A DNA stretch of 64,000 nucleotides. It comes from Flavobacteriaceae bacterium. Lineage in GTDB: Bacteria > Bacteroidota > Bacteroidia > Flavobacteriales > Flavobacteriaceae. Position 1 is the first letter of the stretch; every line of letters begins with the position of its first letter. Of this stretch, positions 7,714 to 17,067 are shown piece after piece. A program made the position numbers and the translations under genes. The stretch spans positions 248,001 through 312,000 of the forward strand of contig JAGYJA010000007.1 of NCBI GenBank assembly GCA_018402385.1, read 5' to 3'. A model generated the notes under the pieces. It worked only from the letters and a program-made list of their open reading frames with translations. It was not told the origin of the DNA and made no database searches.

Positions 7714-9764
7714 ATGCAACAGCAAAATCCACTACTCCAACCTTTTGATACCGCCCCTTTTTCCAAAATAAAAATGCCCATTTCAAACCTGCTTTTGAGC
7801 AAGCCATCGCAAATGCCAAAGCCGAGATTGATGCCATCACTTCAAATAGAGAAGCACCCACTTTTGAAAATACCATCGAAGTATTGGAGTTTACCGGGCA
7901 ACAACTCGACCGCATTTCCAGTATATTTTTCAATTTGAATTCGGCGGAGACCAATGATGAAATCCAGGCGATTGCTCAGGAAGTATCACCTTTGCTTTCT
8001 GAATTCTCTAATGATATTACTTTAAACGAAGGTCTGTTCAAACGAGTCAAAATGGTTTATGAAAACAAAAACGATCTTGACCTTACCCCCGAGCAACAAA
8101 CCCTTCTGGATAAAAAATATAAAAGTTTTGCCCGCAACGGTGCCAATCTGCCCGAAGATAAAAAGCAGCAATTGCGTGACATTGACAAGCAGCTCGCCAA
8201 ACTCAAACTCACTTTTGGAGAAAACGTGTTGGCTGAAACCAACAAATACACCCTCCACATCACTAATGAAAAAGACCTGAGCGGACTGCCCGAGCAAGCC
8301 ATTGAAGCCGCGGCACAAACCGCTGAAGAAATGGACAAAAAAGGTTGGATTATTACTTTGCAATACCCAAGTTATATTCCGTTTATGACCTATGCTGACA
8401 ATCGGGAGTTACGTAAAAAACTGGCGATTGCTTTTGGAGCAAAAGGCTTTCAGAATGACGAACTCGACAACCAAAAAAATGTTTTGGAAATTGTAAAACT
8501 ACGTCAGCAAAGGGCGCAATTGTTGGGTTATGACACCCACGCTCATTTTGTTCTTGAAGAACGCATGGCGCAAAGTCCTCAAAAAGTAGAAAGTTTTCTT
8601 CAGGAGTTACTTGAAAAAGCAAAACCCGCTGCCGAAAAAGAATTTAAGGAACTTCAAAGTTTTGCAAATAATCTTCCCCCCTTTGGGGGGATTGAGGGGG
8701 GACTTCAAAAATGGGACAGTGCCTATTATACCGAAAAATTAAAACAAGAGCGCTTTGACCTCGATGACGAAAAGCTCAAACCCTATTTTAAACTGGAAAA
8801 TGTCATCGATGGTGCTTTTAGCATAGCTGAGCGGTTGTTTCAATTAAAATTTATCGAAGTTTTTGATGTTGACAACTATCATGAAGATGTGAAAACCTTT
8901 CGCGTAAGCGATACCAAAGGTCTTGATGTTGCCCTGTTTTATGCCGATTTCCACCCAAGACCCGGTAAACGCAACGGTGCCTGGATGACTTCTTACAAGC
9001 CGCAATATGTAAAAGGTGGCAAAAATGAGCGTCCGCATATTTCTATCGTTTGCAATTTCACAAAACCTTCCAAAACCAAACCGTCGCTCCTGACATTTAA
9101 CGAAGTGACCACCTTGTTCCACGAGTTTGGCCACGCGCTGCACGGGATGTTGGCCAATACGACTTACCCGAGTCTTTCGGGAACCGGTGTGTACTGGGAT
9201 TTTGTGGAGTTACCCAGTCAGGTGATGGAAAACTGGTGTTATGAAAAAGAGGCTTTGGAGCTTTTTGCCAAACATTATGAAACCGGCGAAACCATTCCAA
9301 TGGAACTCATTGAAAAAATAAAAGCATCGGCTACCTTTATGGAAGGGATGCAAACCCTGAGACAGTTGAGTTTTGGTTTTCTAGATATGGCTTGGCACAG
9401 TGGCGGTTCGCAACAGACAAATAAATCTGTAAAGGAAATAGAACAAGCAGCTTTTGAGGGCACCAACTTGTATCCTGATGTCCCTGAAAACTGTATGAGC
9501 AGCTCGTTCTCCCATATTTTTCAAGGTGGTTATTCCTCAGGCTATTACTCCTACAAATGGGCTGAAGTGCTGGATGCCGATGCCTTTGCATACTTTCTCG
9601 AAAAAGGAATTTTCAATGGCGAGGTGGCAGCAAAGTTTAAGGAACACGTCCTCACCAAGGGCGGCACTGAGCACCCCATGGTTTTGTATAATCGCTTCCG
9701 CGGAAAAGAGCCCAATCCGGAGCATTTGTTGAAGCGGGCGGGCTTACTTATTCAAGATTCTTAA
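7714..9764 (+). CDS. M3-family metallopeptidase (dipeptidyl carboxypeptidase/oligopeptidase type), N-terminus frameshifted
   Basis: Zinc oligopeptidase of family M3. The catalytic HEXXH is in FHEFGHALHGM and the downstream ligand region is ELPSQVMENWC. The real N-terminus is MQQQNPLLQPFDTAPFSKIK at ATG 7714; an A5 run at 7770-7774 lacks one A. With six A the reading continues NAHFKPAFEQAIANAKAEID into the long frame, giving 683 residues, normal for Flavobacteriaceae. The long frame alone (from 7884) lacks about 57 N-terminal residues. A GC-rich repeat is inserted in frame at 8673-8705 (see repeat entry). There is no signal peptide, so a cytosolic peptide-degrading role is likely. Confidence 0.9.
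8673..8705. repeat. C-rich/G-rich palindromic repeat inside the M3 peptidase gene
   Basis: C6-TTT-G6 palindrome followed by ATTGAGGGGGGACTT, translated in frame as LPPFGGIEGGL. The composition is unlike the flanking coding DNA, and the segment falls in a variable loop just before QKWDSAYYTEKLKQ. It looks like a short mobile repeat of the intergenic kind that has been accepted as coding sequence. Confidence 0.6.
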
Positions 9765-9827
9765 ATTTTAGGCTTAAACTTTTAATATTTAATTAAGACT
9801 AAAATTTCTACATTTACAAAAAAAGCT

Positions 9828-10394
9828 GTGGAATCGCCAAAACACAAAATTGATACCGCTCAGTGGGTAGATCGCTATGCAGATTACCTGTTCAATTATG
9901 CTATTTCTCGAGTGAATGACAACTATATTGCTGAAGAACTAGTGCAAGAAACCTTTATTGCCGGTTTAAAGTCAATGAAAAACTTCAAAGGTGAAGCCAC
10001 GGAGCGCACCTGGCTGATTTCCATTTTGAAAAGAAAGATTATTGATCAATACCGAAAAGCCAATTCCAAAAAAGGGCAGGCTGAAGTGAGAATGGACTTT
10101 ACTAAAGTATCAGATAATGAAGGCGATTGGCTTGAAGAAAAAGTGGAAGATAGGAATTCGCTCAATGCTGAGTCCAACTTTGAAAATAAAGAACTAGGTC
10201 TGGCCATTGAAATTTGTCTTGAAAAGCTCCCTATAAAACAAGCAGAAATTTTCAAACAAAAAACCATTTTAGAACAAGAAACCGAATCTATTTGTAAGGA
10301 ACACAATATCACTGCGTCAAATCTTTGGGTGATTATTCACCGCGCCAGAGTGCAATTGATGCAATGTTTAAATGACGACTGGTTTAAAAATTAA
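9828..10394 (+). CDS. ECF-type RNA polymerase sigma factor
   Basis: A 188-residue sigma-70 family factor of extracytoplasmic-function type. Region 2 is visible as ADYLFNYAISRVNDNYIAEELVQETFIAGL with the conserved WLISILKRKIIDQYRK helix; region 4 is the C-terminal helix-turn-helix (KLPIKQAEIF, ITASNLWVIIHRARVQLMQCL). The linker between them is acidic and somewhat long. The start is a GTG at 9828 (MESPKHKIDTAQWVDRYADY); no ATG fits the conserved N-terminus. The next gene begins 4 bp after the stop and encodes a small protein with a zinc anti-sigma motif, so the two probably form a regulatory pair. Target genes are unknown. Confidence 0.88.
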   Translation: MESPKHKIDTAQWVDRYADYLFNYAISRVNDNYIAEELVQETFIAGLKSMKNFKGEATERTWLISILKRKIIDQYRKANSKKGQAEVRMDFTKVSDNEGDWLEEKVEDRNSLNAESNFENKELGLAIEICLEKLPIKQAEIFKQKTILEQETESICKEHNITASNLWVIIHRARVQLMQCLNDDWFKN

Positions 10395-10398
10395 TCCA

Positions 10399-10650
10399 AT
10401 GAAGAACAAATTATTCATAAGCTGTGAAGAAGCTGCACACCGCATTGACAAGGCACAATATGGGGAGGCTACATTCTGGGAAAAACTCACCTTTAAAATT
10501 CACAATTTATATTGTAAACTTTGTCATTTATATGAAGTTAAAAACAAAAGGCTCACCAGTCTTTTTAACTCCGGTGATATACGTTGTTTAACCAGGGAGC
10601 AAAAATCAAAAATGAAAGAAAAGCTGGCAGATACTGCATCAAATTTTTAA
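10399..10650 (+). CDS. Small soluble zinc-binding anti-sigma-like protein
   Basis: An 83-residue protein starting MKNKLFISCEEAAHRIDKAQ. It contains Hx3Cx2C as HNLYCKLC, the signature of ZAS zinc-binding anti-sigma domains, plus an upstream CEEAAHRID segment that resembles the first helix of the zf-HC2 fold. No membrane segment is present, unlike most ZAS anti-sigmas, so any sensing would be cytosolic. It follows the ECF sigma gene by 4 bp on the same strand; that position supports an anti-sigma role, which remains inference. An in-frame ATG at 10372 inside the sigma gene is possible, but the start at 10399 matches the conserved Cys segment and spacing better. Its end overlaps the convergent UbiA-like gene by 4 bp. 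Confidence 0.72.
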   Translation: MKNKLFISCEEAAHRIDKAQYGEATFWEKLTFKIHNLYCKLCHLYEVKNKRLTSLFNSGDIRCLTREQKSKMKEKLADTASNF

Positions 10651-11459
10651 AACATTACTTCCAACATCAACCAGGCAATGGGGATGGCTTCCACCCAAAA
10701 AGCTGTAAAATAAAAAGGTCGTTTTTCTGAGCTATACCACAAAGTGAATCCTGTTAAAAGAACAATCGTTAAAACCACCCAAAGCGAGTTTTGAAATATC
10801 GAGTTAAAAAATATTTCGGCGAAAGCCAAAATACCTAACAAAATAGTTCCAAAAACTTTACTCCTAAAAACCCCCAACTTTTGCGGAATCGTTCCTAATG
10901 AAATAGCATCTTCTTGTATGTCTCTTATTTCAAAAGGAAGAATCAGGACAATCACCCATAGAAAACGCAATAAGCACAAAATCAAAACAGTACTGTCAAT
11001 TTTGGTTTTCACATAAAAAGCGGGCATGATGACTGTGGTTAAAACCAAAACAAGGGCAATTAAAACCAGTTTCATTCCGGGGATGGATCTGAAGTTTTTC
11101 CATTTTCGCTTTAGCGGAATTGCATACAGCAATGTCAAAACCCCAGATAGGAGAGCCATGAATTGAGCCGAAACCGGCAGGTGCCCTAAGAAAAAAATCA
11201 TCCCAAAAAAAGCCGCCAAAGATAAAATCTGAATACTTTTTAAACTCGAAGTCAGGCGCCTGTGATGCCATTTTGCAATGCCGGCATATTTCACTAAATT
11301 ATACCCACTTATAGCTGCAAAAAAAACAAAACCGACTAGGTGAAAGTCTATCTGAAAATTCAAATAAAACCCTGAAAGAACTGTTAGTGCCACAATGGCA
11401 AAAGCCACGTGAATACTACCCTGAATATAAAAATTGAATAAAATTTTCAACACCCTCAT
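10647..11459 (-). CDS. UbiA-like integral membrane protein
   Basis: About 270 residues with seven to nine hydrophobic segments, spaced as in UbiA prenyltransferases. The first Asp-rich motif is degenerate (SGYNLVKYAGIAKW), while the second keeps RDIQEDA. Prenyltransferase activity is therefore uncertain; a substrate cannot be named. The frame opens upstream, but ATG 11459 (MRVLKILFNF) is chosen because a TACTTTTG promoter box lies only 5 bp before it. The gene is convergent with the anti-sigma-like gene and divergent from gcvP. Confidence 0.65.
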   Translation of the reverse strand: MRVLKILFNFYIQGSIHVAFAIVALTVLSGFYLNFQIDFHLVGFVFFAAISGYNLVKYAGIAKWHHRRLTSSLKSIQILSLAAFFGMIFFLGHLPVSAQFMALLSGVLTLLYAIPLKRKWKNFRSIPGMKLVLIALVLVLTTVIMPAFYVKTKIDSTVLILCLLRFLWVIVLILPFEIRDIQEDAISLGTIPQKLGVFRSKVFGTILLGILAFAEIFFNSIFQNSLWVVLTIVLLTGFTLWYSSEKRPFYFTAFWVEAIPIAWLMLEVMF

Positions 11460-11463
11460 TAAA

Positions 11464-11471
11464 CAAAAGTA
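11464..11471 (-). promoter_or_regulatory. -7 box of the UbiA-like gene
   Basis: TACTTTTG on the minus strand, immediately upstream of ATG 11459. It implies a nearly leaderless transcript and excludes the longer frame start at 11492. Confidence 0.45.
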
Positions 11472-11557
11472 AGGTTCTTGTTCATAACCCACTATTTTGG
11501 TTGAAAAATTAACTAATTTCTAAGCGCTTTCGGCTTAAATAATCAACATTTATATTG

Positions 11558-11565
11558 TAATTTTG
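11558..11565 (+). promoter_or_regulatory. -7 box of gcvP
   Basis: TAATTTTG matches TAnnTTTG 20 bp upstream of the gcvP ATG. No glycine-riboswitch-like structure is seen in the short leader. Confidence 0.5.
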
Positions 11566-11585
11566 CACAACTAAAATCACTGCAA

Positions 11586-14435
11586 ATGAACACAGATTCC
11601 TTCGCATTAAGGCACATTGGTCCAGGAGAAAAAGACCTTGCTGAAATGCTCAAAACCACTGGTGTTGATTCCATAGAACAACTCATCCAACAAGCTGTTC
11701 CAGACGACATTCTACTCAAAAAAGAAATGAACCTGCCACGTGCACTATCTGAGCAGGAATACCTTGCCCACATTGGTGAGTTATCAAATAAAAATAAAAC
11801 ATTCAAAACATATATTGGTCTGGGCTACCACAACACCATTTTACCTCCGGTGATTCAAAGAAATATTCTTGAAAACCCCGGGTGGTACACGGCTTATACA
11901 CCTTATCAGGCGGAAATTGCTCAGGGTCGTCTTGAAGCACTGCTCAATTTCCAAACCATGGTAACAGACCTTACTAAAATGGAACTTGCCAATGCCTCGC
12001 TTCTCGACGAATCAACTGCAGCTGCAGAGGCCATGGGGTTACTTTTTGCGGTGCGTGACCGTCAACAACAAAAAGACGGCGTGGTCAAATTTTTTGTTTC
12101 TGAAGAAGTATTGCCGCAAACGTTATCTTTGCTTCAAACAAGAGCGATTCCGATTGGTATCGAACTTGTAATTGGAAACCATCAAGAATTTGATTTTTCT
12201 TCAGCCTTTTTTGGTTGTTTGCTCCAATATCCCGGAAAAAACGGCATGGTCTATGACTATGCAGACTTTATTGAAAAAGCCAAAGCATCCTTCATAAAAG
12301 TCGCTGTTGCCGCAGATATTTTAAGCCTTGTGAAATTAAAAGCTCCGGGCGAAATGGGTGTAGATGTGGTCGTGGGAACCACCCAGCGATTTGGTATTCC
12401 GCTGGGTTATGGCGGACCTCACGCTGCTTTTTTTGCAACAAAGGAAGCTTACAAGCGTGACATCCCGGGTAGAATCATTGGCGTCACAAAAGATACTGAC
12501 GGGAATCGGGCTTTGCGAATGGCACTTCAAACACGTGAGCAACACATCAAACGTGACAGAGCTACTTCAAATATCTGTACCGCTCAAGTTTTACTTGCGG
12601 TTATGGCAGGCATGTATGCCGTTTATCACGGGCCAAAAGGGCTGGAATACATTGCAGGTAAAGTACACAATACTGCAATTACCGTTACAAAAGCTCTAGA
12701 AAAATTAAATATTCAGCAAACAAATACAACCTTTTTTGACACCCTTCAACTAAAAGCTGACGCCGAAAAAGTGAGACCCATCGCTGAAGAAAATGAAGTT
12801 AATTTTTACTATCCTGACAGCAAAACAGTTGTTATTTCGGTCAACGAAACAACTACGATAGAAGATGTCAATCAAATCATTTCTATTTTCGCGAAAGCAA
12901 CCCATCAAAATGCCTTTGAAATAGAAACCTTAACTGAAGGAAACGCAATTCCTCAAACTGTTATCAGAAAAACAGAATTTCTCACGCATGATGTATTTAA
13001 TTCCTTTCAGTCAGAGACAGAAATGATGCGTTATATCAAAAAACTGGAGCGTAAAGATTTGTCACTCAACCACTCGATGATAGCCTTGGGTAGTTGCACG
13101 ATGAAATTAAATGCAGCAGCAGAAATGCTTCCGTTGAGTGATCCACAATGGTGTAACATACATCCATTTGTTCCTGTTGAGCAAGCAAGCGGCTACCAAA
13201 CTGTTTTAAAAAATCTGGAAGATTACTTAACTGAAATCACCGGTTTTGCAGCAACATCGCTTCAACCCAACTCTGGTGCTCAAGGCGAATTTGCAGGTTT
13301 GATGGTCATTAGGGCATACCATGAATCCCGTGGAGATTATCACAGAAATGTATGTTTGATTCCGAGTTCTGCTCATGGTACAAACCCCGCATCTGCAGTA
13401 ATGGCCGGAATGAAAGTGGTCGTCACAAAAGCAACTGAGGAAGGCAATATTGACATAGTCGATTTGAGAGAAAAAGCCGAAATGTATAAAGAAAATCTGG
13501 CAGCTTTAATGGTGACTTATCCTTCCACTCACGGAGTTTATGAATCAGCTATTAAAGAAATCACACAAATTATTCATGACCATGGAGGGCAAGTTTATAT
13601 GGATGGTGCCAATATGAATGCACAGGTGGGCTTAACAAATCCAGGAGCCATTGGCGCAGATGTGTGTCATTTAAATTTACATAAAACCTTTGCCATACCG
13701 CATGGCGGTGGTGGACCAGGTGTGGGCCCAATTTGTGTTGCTCCTCAACTAGCCCCTTTCCTTCCGGGGAATCCTGTTATCAAAACTGGTGGTGAGCAGG
13801 CCATTACTGCTATTTCGGCAGCGCCTTATGGTTCTTCACTGGTTTGTTTGATTTCTTATGCATATATAAGAATGCTTGGTGTAAAAGGTTTGAAACAAGC
13901 TACTCAATATGCTATCCTTAATGCCAATTATATTAAAGAACGTTTGAAAGGTCATTATGAAACGCTCTATACCGGCGAAAATGGCAGAGCAGCTCACGAA
14001 ATGATTTTAGACTGCCGGTCTTTTAAACAAAATGGTATTGAGGTTGTTGATATAGCAAAACGCTTGATGGACTATGGATTCCATGCACCCACAGTTTCTT
14101 TCCCGGTTGCGGGAACATTGATGATTGAGCCCACAGAGAGTGAGAGTAAAGCTGAGCTCGACCGTTTTTGTGATGCTATGATTTCAATAAGAAAAGAAAT
14201 TGATCAAACCACTTCAGAAAATTTGAATAATGTATTGAAAAATGCACCTCACACATTGAAAATGTTGACTACAGATGAGTGGGATTTCCCTTATTCAAGA
14301 CAACAAGCAGCATTCCCATTGGAGTATGTTTCAGAAAACAAATTCTGGCCGAGTTGCAGACGTGTAGATGAAGCGTATGGTGACAGAAATTTAATTTGTA
14401 CCTGTGCTCCTATTGAAGAATATATGGAAGCTTAA
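11586..14435 (+). CDS. gcvP: Glycine dehydrogenase (decarboxylating), glycine cleavage P protein
   Basis: PLP enzyme that decarboxylates glycine and passes the aminomethyl group to lipoylated GcvH. At 949 residues it is the fused long form carrying both halves. It starts RHIGPGEKDLAEML; the C-terminal half has QPNSGAQGEFAGLM, the PLP-lysine segment HLNLHKTFAIPHGGGGPGVG and the family end FWPSCRRVDEAYGDRNLICTC is close to the C-terminus. The frame is intact throughout. It is monocistronic here, with its own promoter box and a strong terminator at 14460-14503; gcvT and gcvH are not in the window. Confidence 0.97.
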   Translation: MNTDSFALRHIGPGEKDLAEMLKTTGVDSIEQLIQQAVPDDILLKKEMNLPRALSEQEYLAHIGELSNKNKTFKTYIGLGYHNTILPPVIQRNILENPGWYTAYTPYQAEIAQGRLEALLNFQTMVTDLTKMELANASLLDESTAAAEAMGLLFAVRDRQQQKDGVVKFFVSEEVLPQTLSLLQTRAIPIGIELVIGNHQEFDFSSAFFGCLLQYPGKNGMVYDYADFIEKAKASFIKVAVAADILSLVKLKAPGEMGVDVVVGTTQRFGIPLGYGGPHAAFFATKEAYKRDIPGRIIGVTKDTDGNRALRMALQTREQHIKRDRATSNICTAQVLLAVMAGMYAVYHGPKGLEYIAGKVHNTAITVTKALEKLNIQQTNTTFFDTLQLKADAEKVRPIAEENEVNFYYPDSKTVVISVNETTTIEDVNQIISIFAKATHQNAFEIETLTEGNAIPQTVIRKTEFLTHDVFNSFQSETEMMRYIKKLERKDLSLNHSMIALGSCTMKLNAAAEMLPLSDPQWCNIHPFVPVEQASGYQTVLKNLEDYLTEITGFAATSLQPNSGAQGEFAGLMVIRAYHESRGDYHRNVCLIPSSAHGTNPASAVMAGMKVVVTKATEEGNIDIVDLREKAEMYKENLAALMVTYPSTHGVYESAIKEITQIIHDHGGQVYMDGANMNAQVGLTNPGAIGADVCHLNLHKTFAIPHGGGGPGVGPICVAPQLAPFLPGNPVIKTGGEQAITAISAAPYGSSLVCLISYAYIRMLGVKGLKQATQYAILNANYIKERLKGHYETLYTGENGRAAHEMILDCRSFKQNGIEVVDIAKRLMDYGFHAPTVSFPVAGTLMIEPTESESKAELDRFCDAMISIRKEIDQTTSENLNNVLKNAPHTLKMLTTDEWDFPYSRQQAAFPLEYVSENKFWPSCRRVDEAYGDRNLICTCAPIEEYMEA

Positions 14436-14459
14436 CTTTAAGTTACTATCATTTTTATA

Positions 14460-14503
14460 AGCCTGCATTTTTATAATATGAATAAAAAGCAGGCTATTTT
14501 TTT
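14460..14503 (+). terminator. Rho-independent terminator of gcvP
   Basis: AGCCTGC pairs with GCAGGCT across an AT-rich loop, followed by ATTTTTTT. It lies 24 bp after the gcvP stop. Confidence 0.75.
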
Positions 14504-14617
14504 GAATCTGATAATGAATTACTTATATATTTTAAATCTGATAATCTTTGCTAATTATTGTTGAAGTTTAATACATTTTGTTGATAAATTAGTACCTTTC
14601 CAAAAAATTAAAATCCT

Positions 14618-15682
14618 ATGGAAGCATCCGTAAAAATAACGGGAATAGGAAGCTATATCCCCGATACCATTGCAACAAATGAATCATTTATTTCCAACCG
14701 ATTTTTAAATGAAGACGGCTCCGAAATTAAGGACCCCAATCCTATAATTATTGAAAAATTTAAGGCTATTACCGGTATAAAAGCCAGACGTTACATTGAG
14801 AAAAATTTGGTAACAACTGACATTGCTTTTTTTGCAGCTGAAAAAGCAATTACAGCAGCAAAAATAGACCCTGAAACCATTGACTATGTAATAGTTGCAC
14901 ATAACTATGGGGATGTAAAATATGGTTCAAATCAGAGTGATACGGTTCCCAGTTTGGCATCGAGGGTAAAGCATTTATTACAAATAGAAAACCCCAGATG
15001 TGTTGCTTATGATGTGCTATTTGGTTGTCCTGGGTGGCTTGAAGGCGTGATTCAAGCAAATGCTTTTATAAAGGCAGGCATGGCTAAAACCTGTTTGGTA
15101 ATTGGCGCTGAAGCTTTATCGCGAGTGATTGATCCTCACGATAGAGATTCCATGATTTATAGTGATGGAGCCGGTGCCGTTATTGTCGAAAAGACTGAAG
15201 AAGCAGGAGGAATCCTAGCCCACGATACGGTTACTTTCACTAGAGATGAAGCCCATTTTATCTATTTTGACAGAAGCAATCACCAAGAACAAAATGACAA
15301 AATAAGATACATAAAAATGTATGGAAGGAAAGTGTATAATTTTGCATTAACAAATGTGCCTTTAGCTATGAAGGAGTGTTTGGAAAAAAGTGGCGTTAAT
15401 ATCAAAGACATAAAAAAAATATTTATTCATCAGGCCAATGAAAAGATGGATGAAGCCATTTGCCAACGATTCTACAAACTTTATGATATGGAAATGCCGG
15501 AAGGCATTATGCCAATGAGCATTGGCGAATTGGGCAACAGCAGTGTTGCAACCATTCCAACGTTGTTAGACTTGGTATATCGAAATAAAATGGAAGGTCA
15601 CAAAATTGAAAAGGGTGATCATGTCATTTTTGCTAGTGTGGGTGCCGGAATGAATATCAATGCTGTAGTTTATCAATTTTAA
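14618..15682 (+). CDS. 3-oxoacyl-ACP synthase III-like protein (FabH family)
   Basis: Thiolase-fold condensing enzyme of the KAS III class, 354 residues. The active-site cysteine is in YDVLFGCPGW, the histidine in IFIHQANEKMDEAI and the asparagine in GNSSVATIPTLLDL, so the Cys-His-Asn triad is complete. It differs from housekeeping FabH by a longer N-terminal insertion (residues about 25-50). It starts a same-strand run with a methyltransferase-like gene (3 bp downstream) and a GT2 gene, which suggests a role outside general fatty acid initiation, perhaps in modifying a lipid or glycan. Product unknown. Confidence 0.85.
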   Translation: MEASVKITGIGSYIPDTIATNESFISNRFLNEDGSEIKDPNPIIIEKFKAITGIKARRYIEKNLVTTDIAFFAAEKAITAAKIDPETIDYVIVAHNYGDVKYGSNQSDTVPSLASRVKHLLQIENPRCVAYDVLFGCPGWLEGVIQANAFIKAGMAKTCLVIGAEALSRVIDPHDRDSMIYSDGAGAVIVEKTEEAGGILAHDTVTFTRDEAHFIYFDRSNHQEQNDKIRYIKMYGRKVYNFALTNVPLAMKECLEKSGVNIKDIKKIFIHQANEKMDEAICQRFYKLYDMEMPEGIMPMSIGELGNSSVATIPTLLDLVYRNKMEGHKIEKGDHVIFASVGAGMNINAVVYQF

Positions 15683-15685
15683 CCA

Positions 15686-16210
15686 ATGTACGAAGGAAAA
15701 TACCCAAAAAAGCGTTACAAAATCACCCTTGAATTTTTAAAAGAACTCCTTCCTGAAAATTCTAAAATTTTGGACTTGGGTGTTGAAAATCCCTTTTCAG
15801 AAATACTGAAACAAAGCGGTTATCAAGTCAAAAATACTTCTGGAGAAGATCTTGATGAAGATTTTTCTTCTGTACAGCAATCAAATGCTGAGGTGGTTAC
15901 TGCCTTTGAAATTTTTGAACACCTCATTGCTCCATACAATATTCTCAAAGAAATCAAAGCAAAAAAACTGGTAGCTTCAATCCCTTTGCAATTGTGGTTT
16001 GCTCCAGCATACCAAAGCAAAACTGACAAATGGGACAGACACTATCACGAGTTTGAATCCTGGCAGTTTGATTGGTTATTAGAAAAATCGGGTTGGGAAA
16101 TCAAGCGTAAAATGAAATTTACTAATCCAGTTAAAAAAATTGGTTTCAGGCCTTTTTTACGTCTTTTTACAAAAAGGTATTATTTAGTTTATGCTGAGCG
16201 TAAAATATAA
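15686..16210 (+). CDS. SAM-dependent methyltransferase-like protein
   Basis: A 174-residue protein with a class I methyltransferase outline: a KILDLG motif I near residue 30 and VVTAFEIFEHLIAP, which resembles motif II and post-II (FEVIEHL) of small-molecule methyltransferases. Motif I is shortened (LGVENPFSEIL in place of a glycine-rich loop), so cofactor binding needs testing. The C-terminal part (DRHYHEFESWQFDWLLEKSG) is typical of the family. It is tightly packed between the KAS III-like and GT2 genes (3 and 5 bp gaps), so the three are likely cotranscribed. Confidence 0.7.
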   Translation: MYEGKYPKKRYKITLEFLKELLPENSKILDLGVENPFSEILKQSGYQVKNTSGEDLDEDFSSVQQSNAEVVTAFEIFEHLIAPYNILKEIKAKKLVASIPLQLWFAPAYQSKTDKWDRHYHEFESWQFDWLLEKSGWEIKRKMKFTNPVKKIGFRPFLRLFTKRYYLVYAERKI

Positions 16211-16215
16211 CTGTT

Positions 16216-17067
16216 GTGAATTTCTACATCATCATTCCTGCGCATAATGAAGAAGCTTTTATTGGAAAAACGCTCGAGTCTCTTGCAAATCAAACTTTAC
16301 CACCTAAAAAGCTGATTGTAGTTGACGACCACTCCACAGACAAAACTGCCCAAGTTGTTTCTCGATATTCAGAAAAATTTCATTTCATAAAATTGGTCAA
16401 AATAACTTCAGAGGACAAACACCTTCCCGGCAGTAAAGTCATCAAGGCATTTTACAAAGGATTTGAAACCTTGGATGACAACTATGACATCCTCTGTAAA
16501 TTTGATGCCGACTTGATTTTCTCGGAAAATTATCTGGAAAAAATTGCTGAAATTTTTGAAACAAATCCTACATGTGGGATGGCTGGGGGATTACTTTATG
16601 TAAAGAAAAACAATCGATGGGTGTATGAAAACATCGCCAATACAGACCATTTAAGAGGACCAATTAAAGCTTATAGAAAAGCATGTTTTCAGTCGATTGG
16701 TGGTTTAAAACAATCCATTGGTTGGGATACTGTAGATGTGTTACTTGCTCAATATTACAAATGGGAGGTTATGATTAATGAGCAGCTTAAAGTACAACAT
16801 TTGAAACCCACTGGTGAAAAATATGATTCCTCTTCTCGATATAAGCAAGGTGAAGCTTTGTATAAATTAAGATATGGCTTTATTTTAACTTTAATAACTG
16901 CATTTAAATTCTCAATCTATAAAAAAAACTTTAATATTTTCTATAATTATTCAATAGGATATTTTAAAGCATTTTTTAGAAAAGAAAAGCATTTGGTAAC
17001 TAAAAAAGAAGGGGAATTTATAAGGCAAGTAAGATTTAGAGGTGTGTTAAAAAAAATCACTTTTTAA
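16216..17067 (+). CDS. Glycosyltransferase family 2
   Basis: A 283-residue GT-A glycosyltransferase. It has NFYIIIPAHNEEAFIGKTL at the N-terminus, VVDDHSTDKTAQV for nucleotide binding and the KFDADLIF DxD motif; the inverting-acceptor region (GGLKQSIGWDTVDVLLAQY) is also visible. The start is a GTG at 16216. It is the last gene of the KAS III/methyltransferase/GT2 run, and its final 11 bp overlap the convergent LamG gene. The sugar and acceptor cannot be inferred. No membrane anchor is obvious, although the C-terminal 60 residues are hydrophobic and basic. Confidence 0.82.
   Translation: MNFYIIIPAHNEEAFIGKTLESLANQTLPPKKLIVVDDHSTDKTAQVVSRYSEKFHFIKLVKITSEDKHLPGSKVIKAFYKGFETLDDNYDILCKFDADLIFSENYLEKIAEIFETNPTCGMAGGLLYVKKNNRWVYENIANTDHLRGPIKAYRKACFQSIGGLKQSIGWDTVDVLLAQYYKWEVMINEQLKVQHLKPTGEKYDSSSRYKQGEALYKLRYGFILTLITAFKFSIYKKNFNIFYNYSIGYFKAFFRKEKHLVTKKEGEFIRQVRFRGVLKKITF

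Noticed and set aside
11521-11585. Glycine riboswitch upstream of gcvP
   Set aside because: The promoter box is only about 20 bp from the ATG, leaving no room for the aptamer.
14618-17067. Polyketide-type biosynthetic gene cluster
   Set aside because: Only one condensing enzyme is present and there is no ACP, ketoreductase or acyltransferase nearby; kept as a small pathway hypothesis only.
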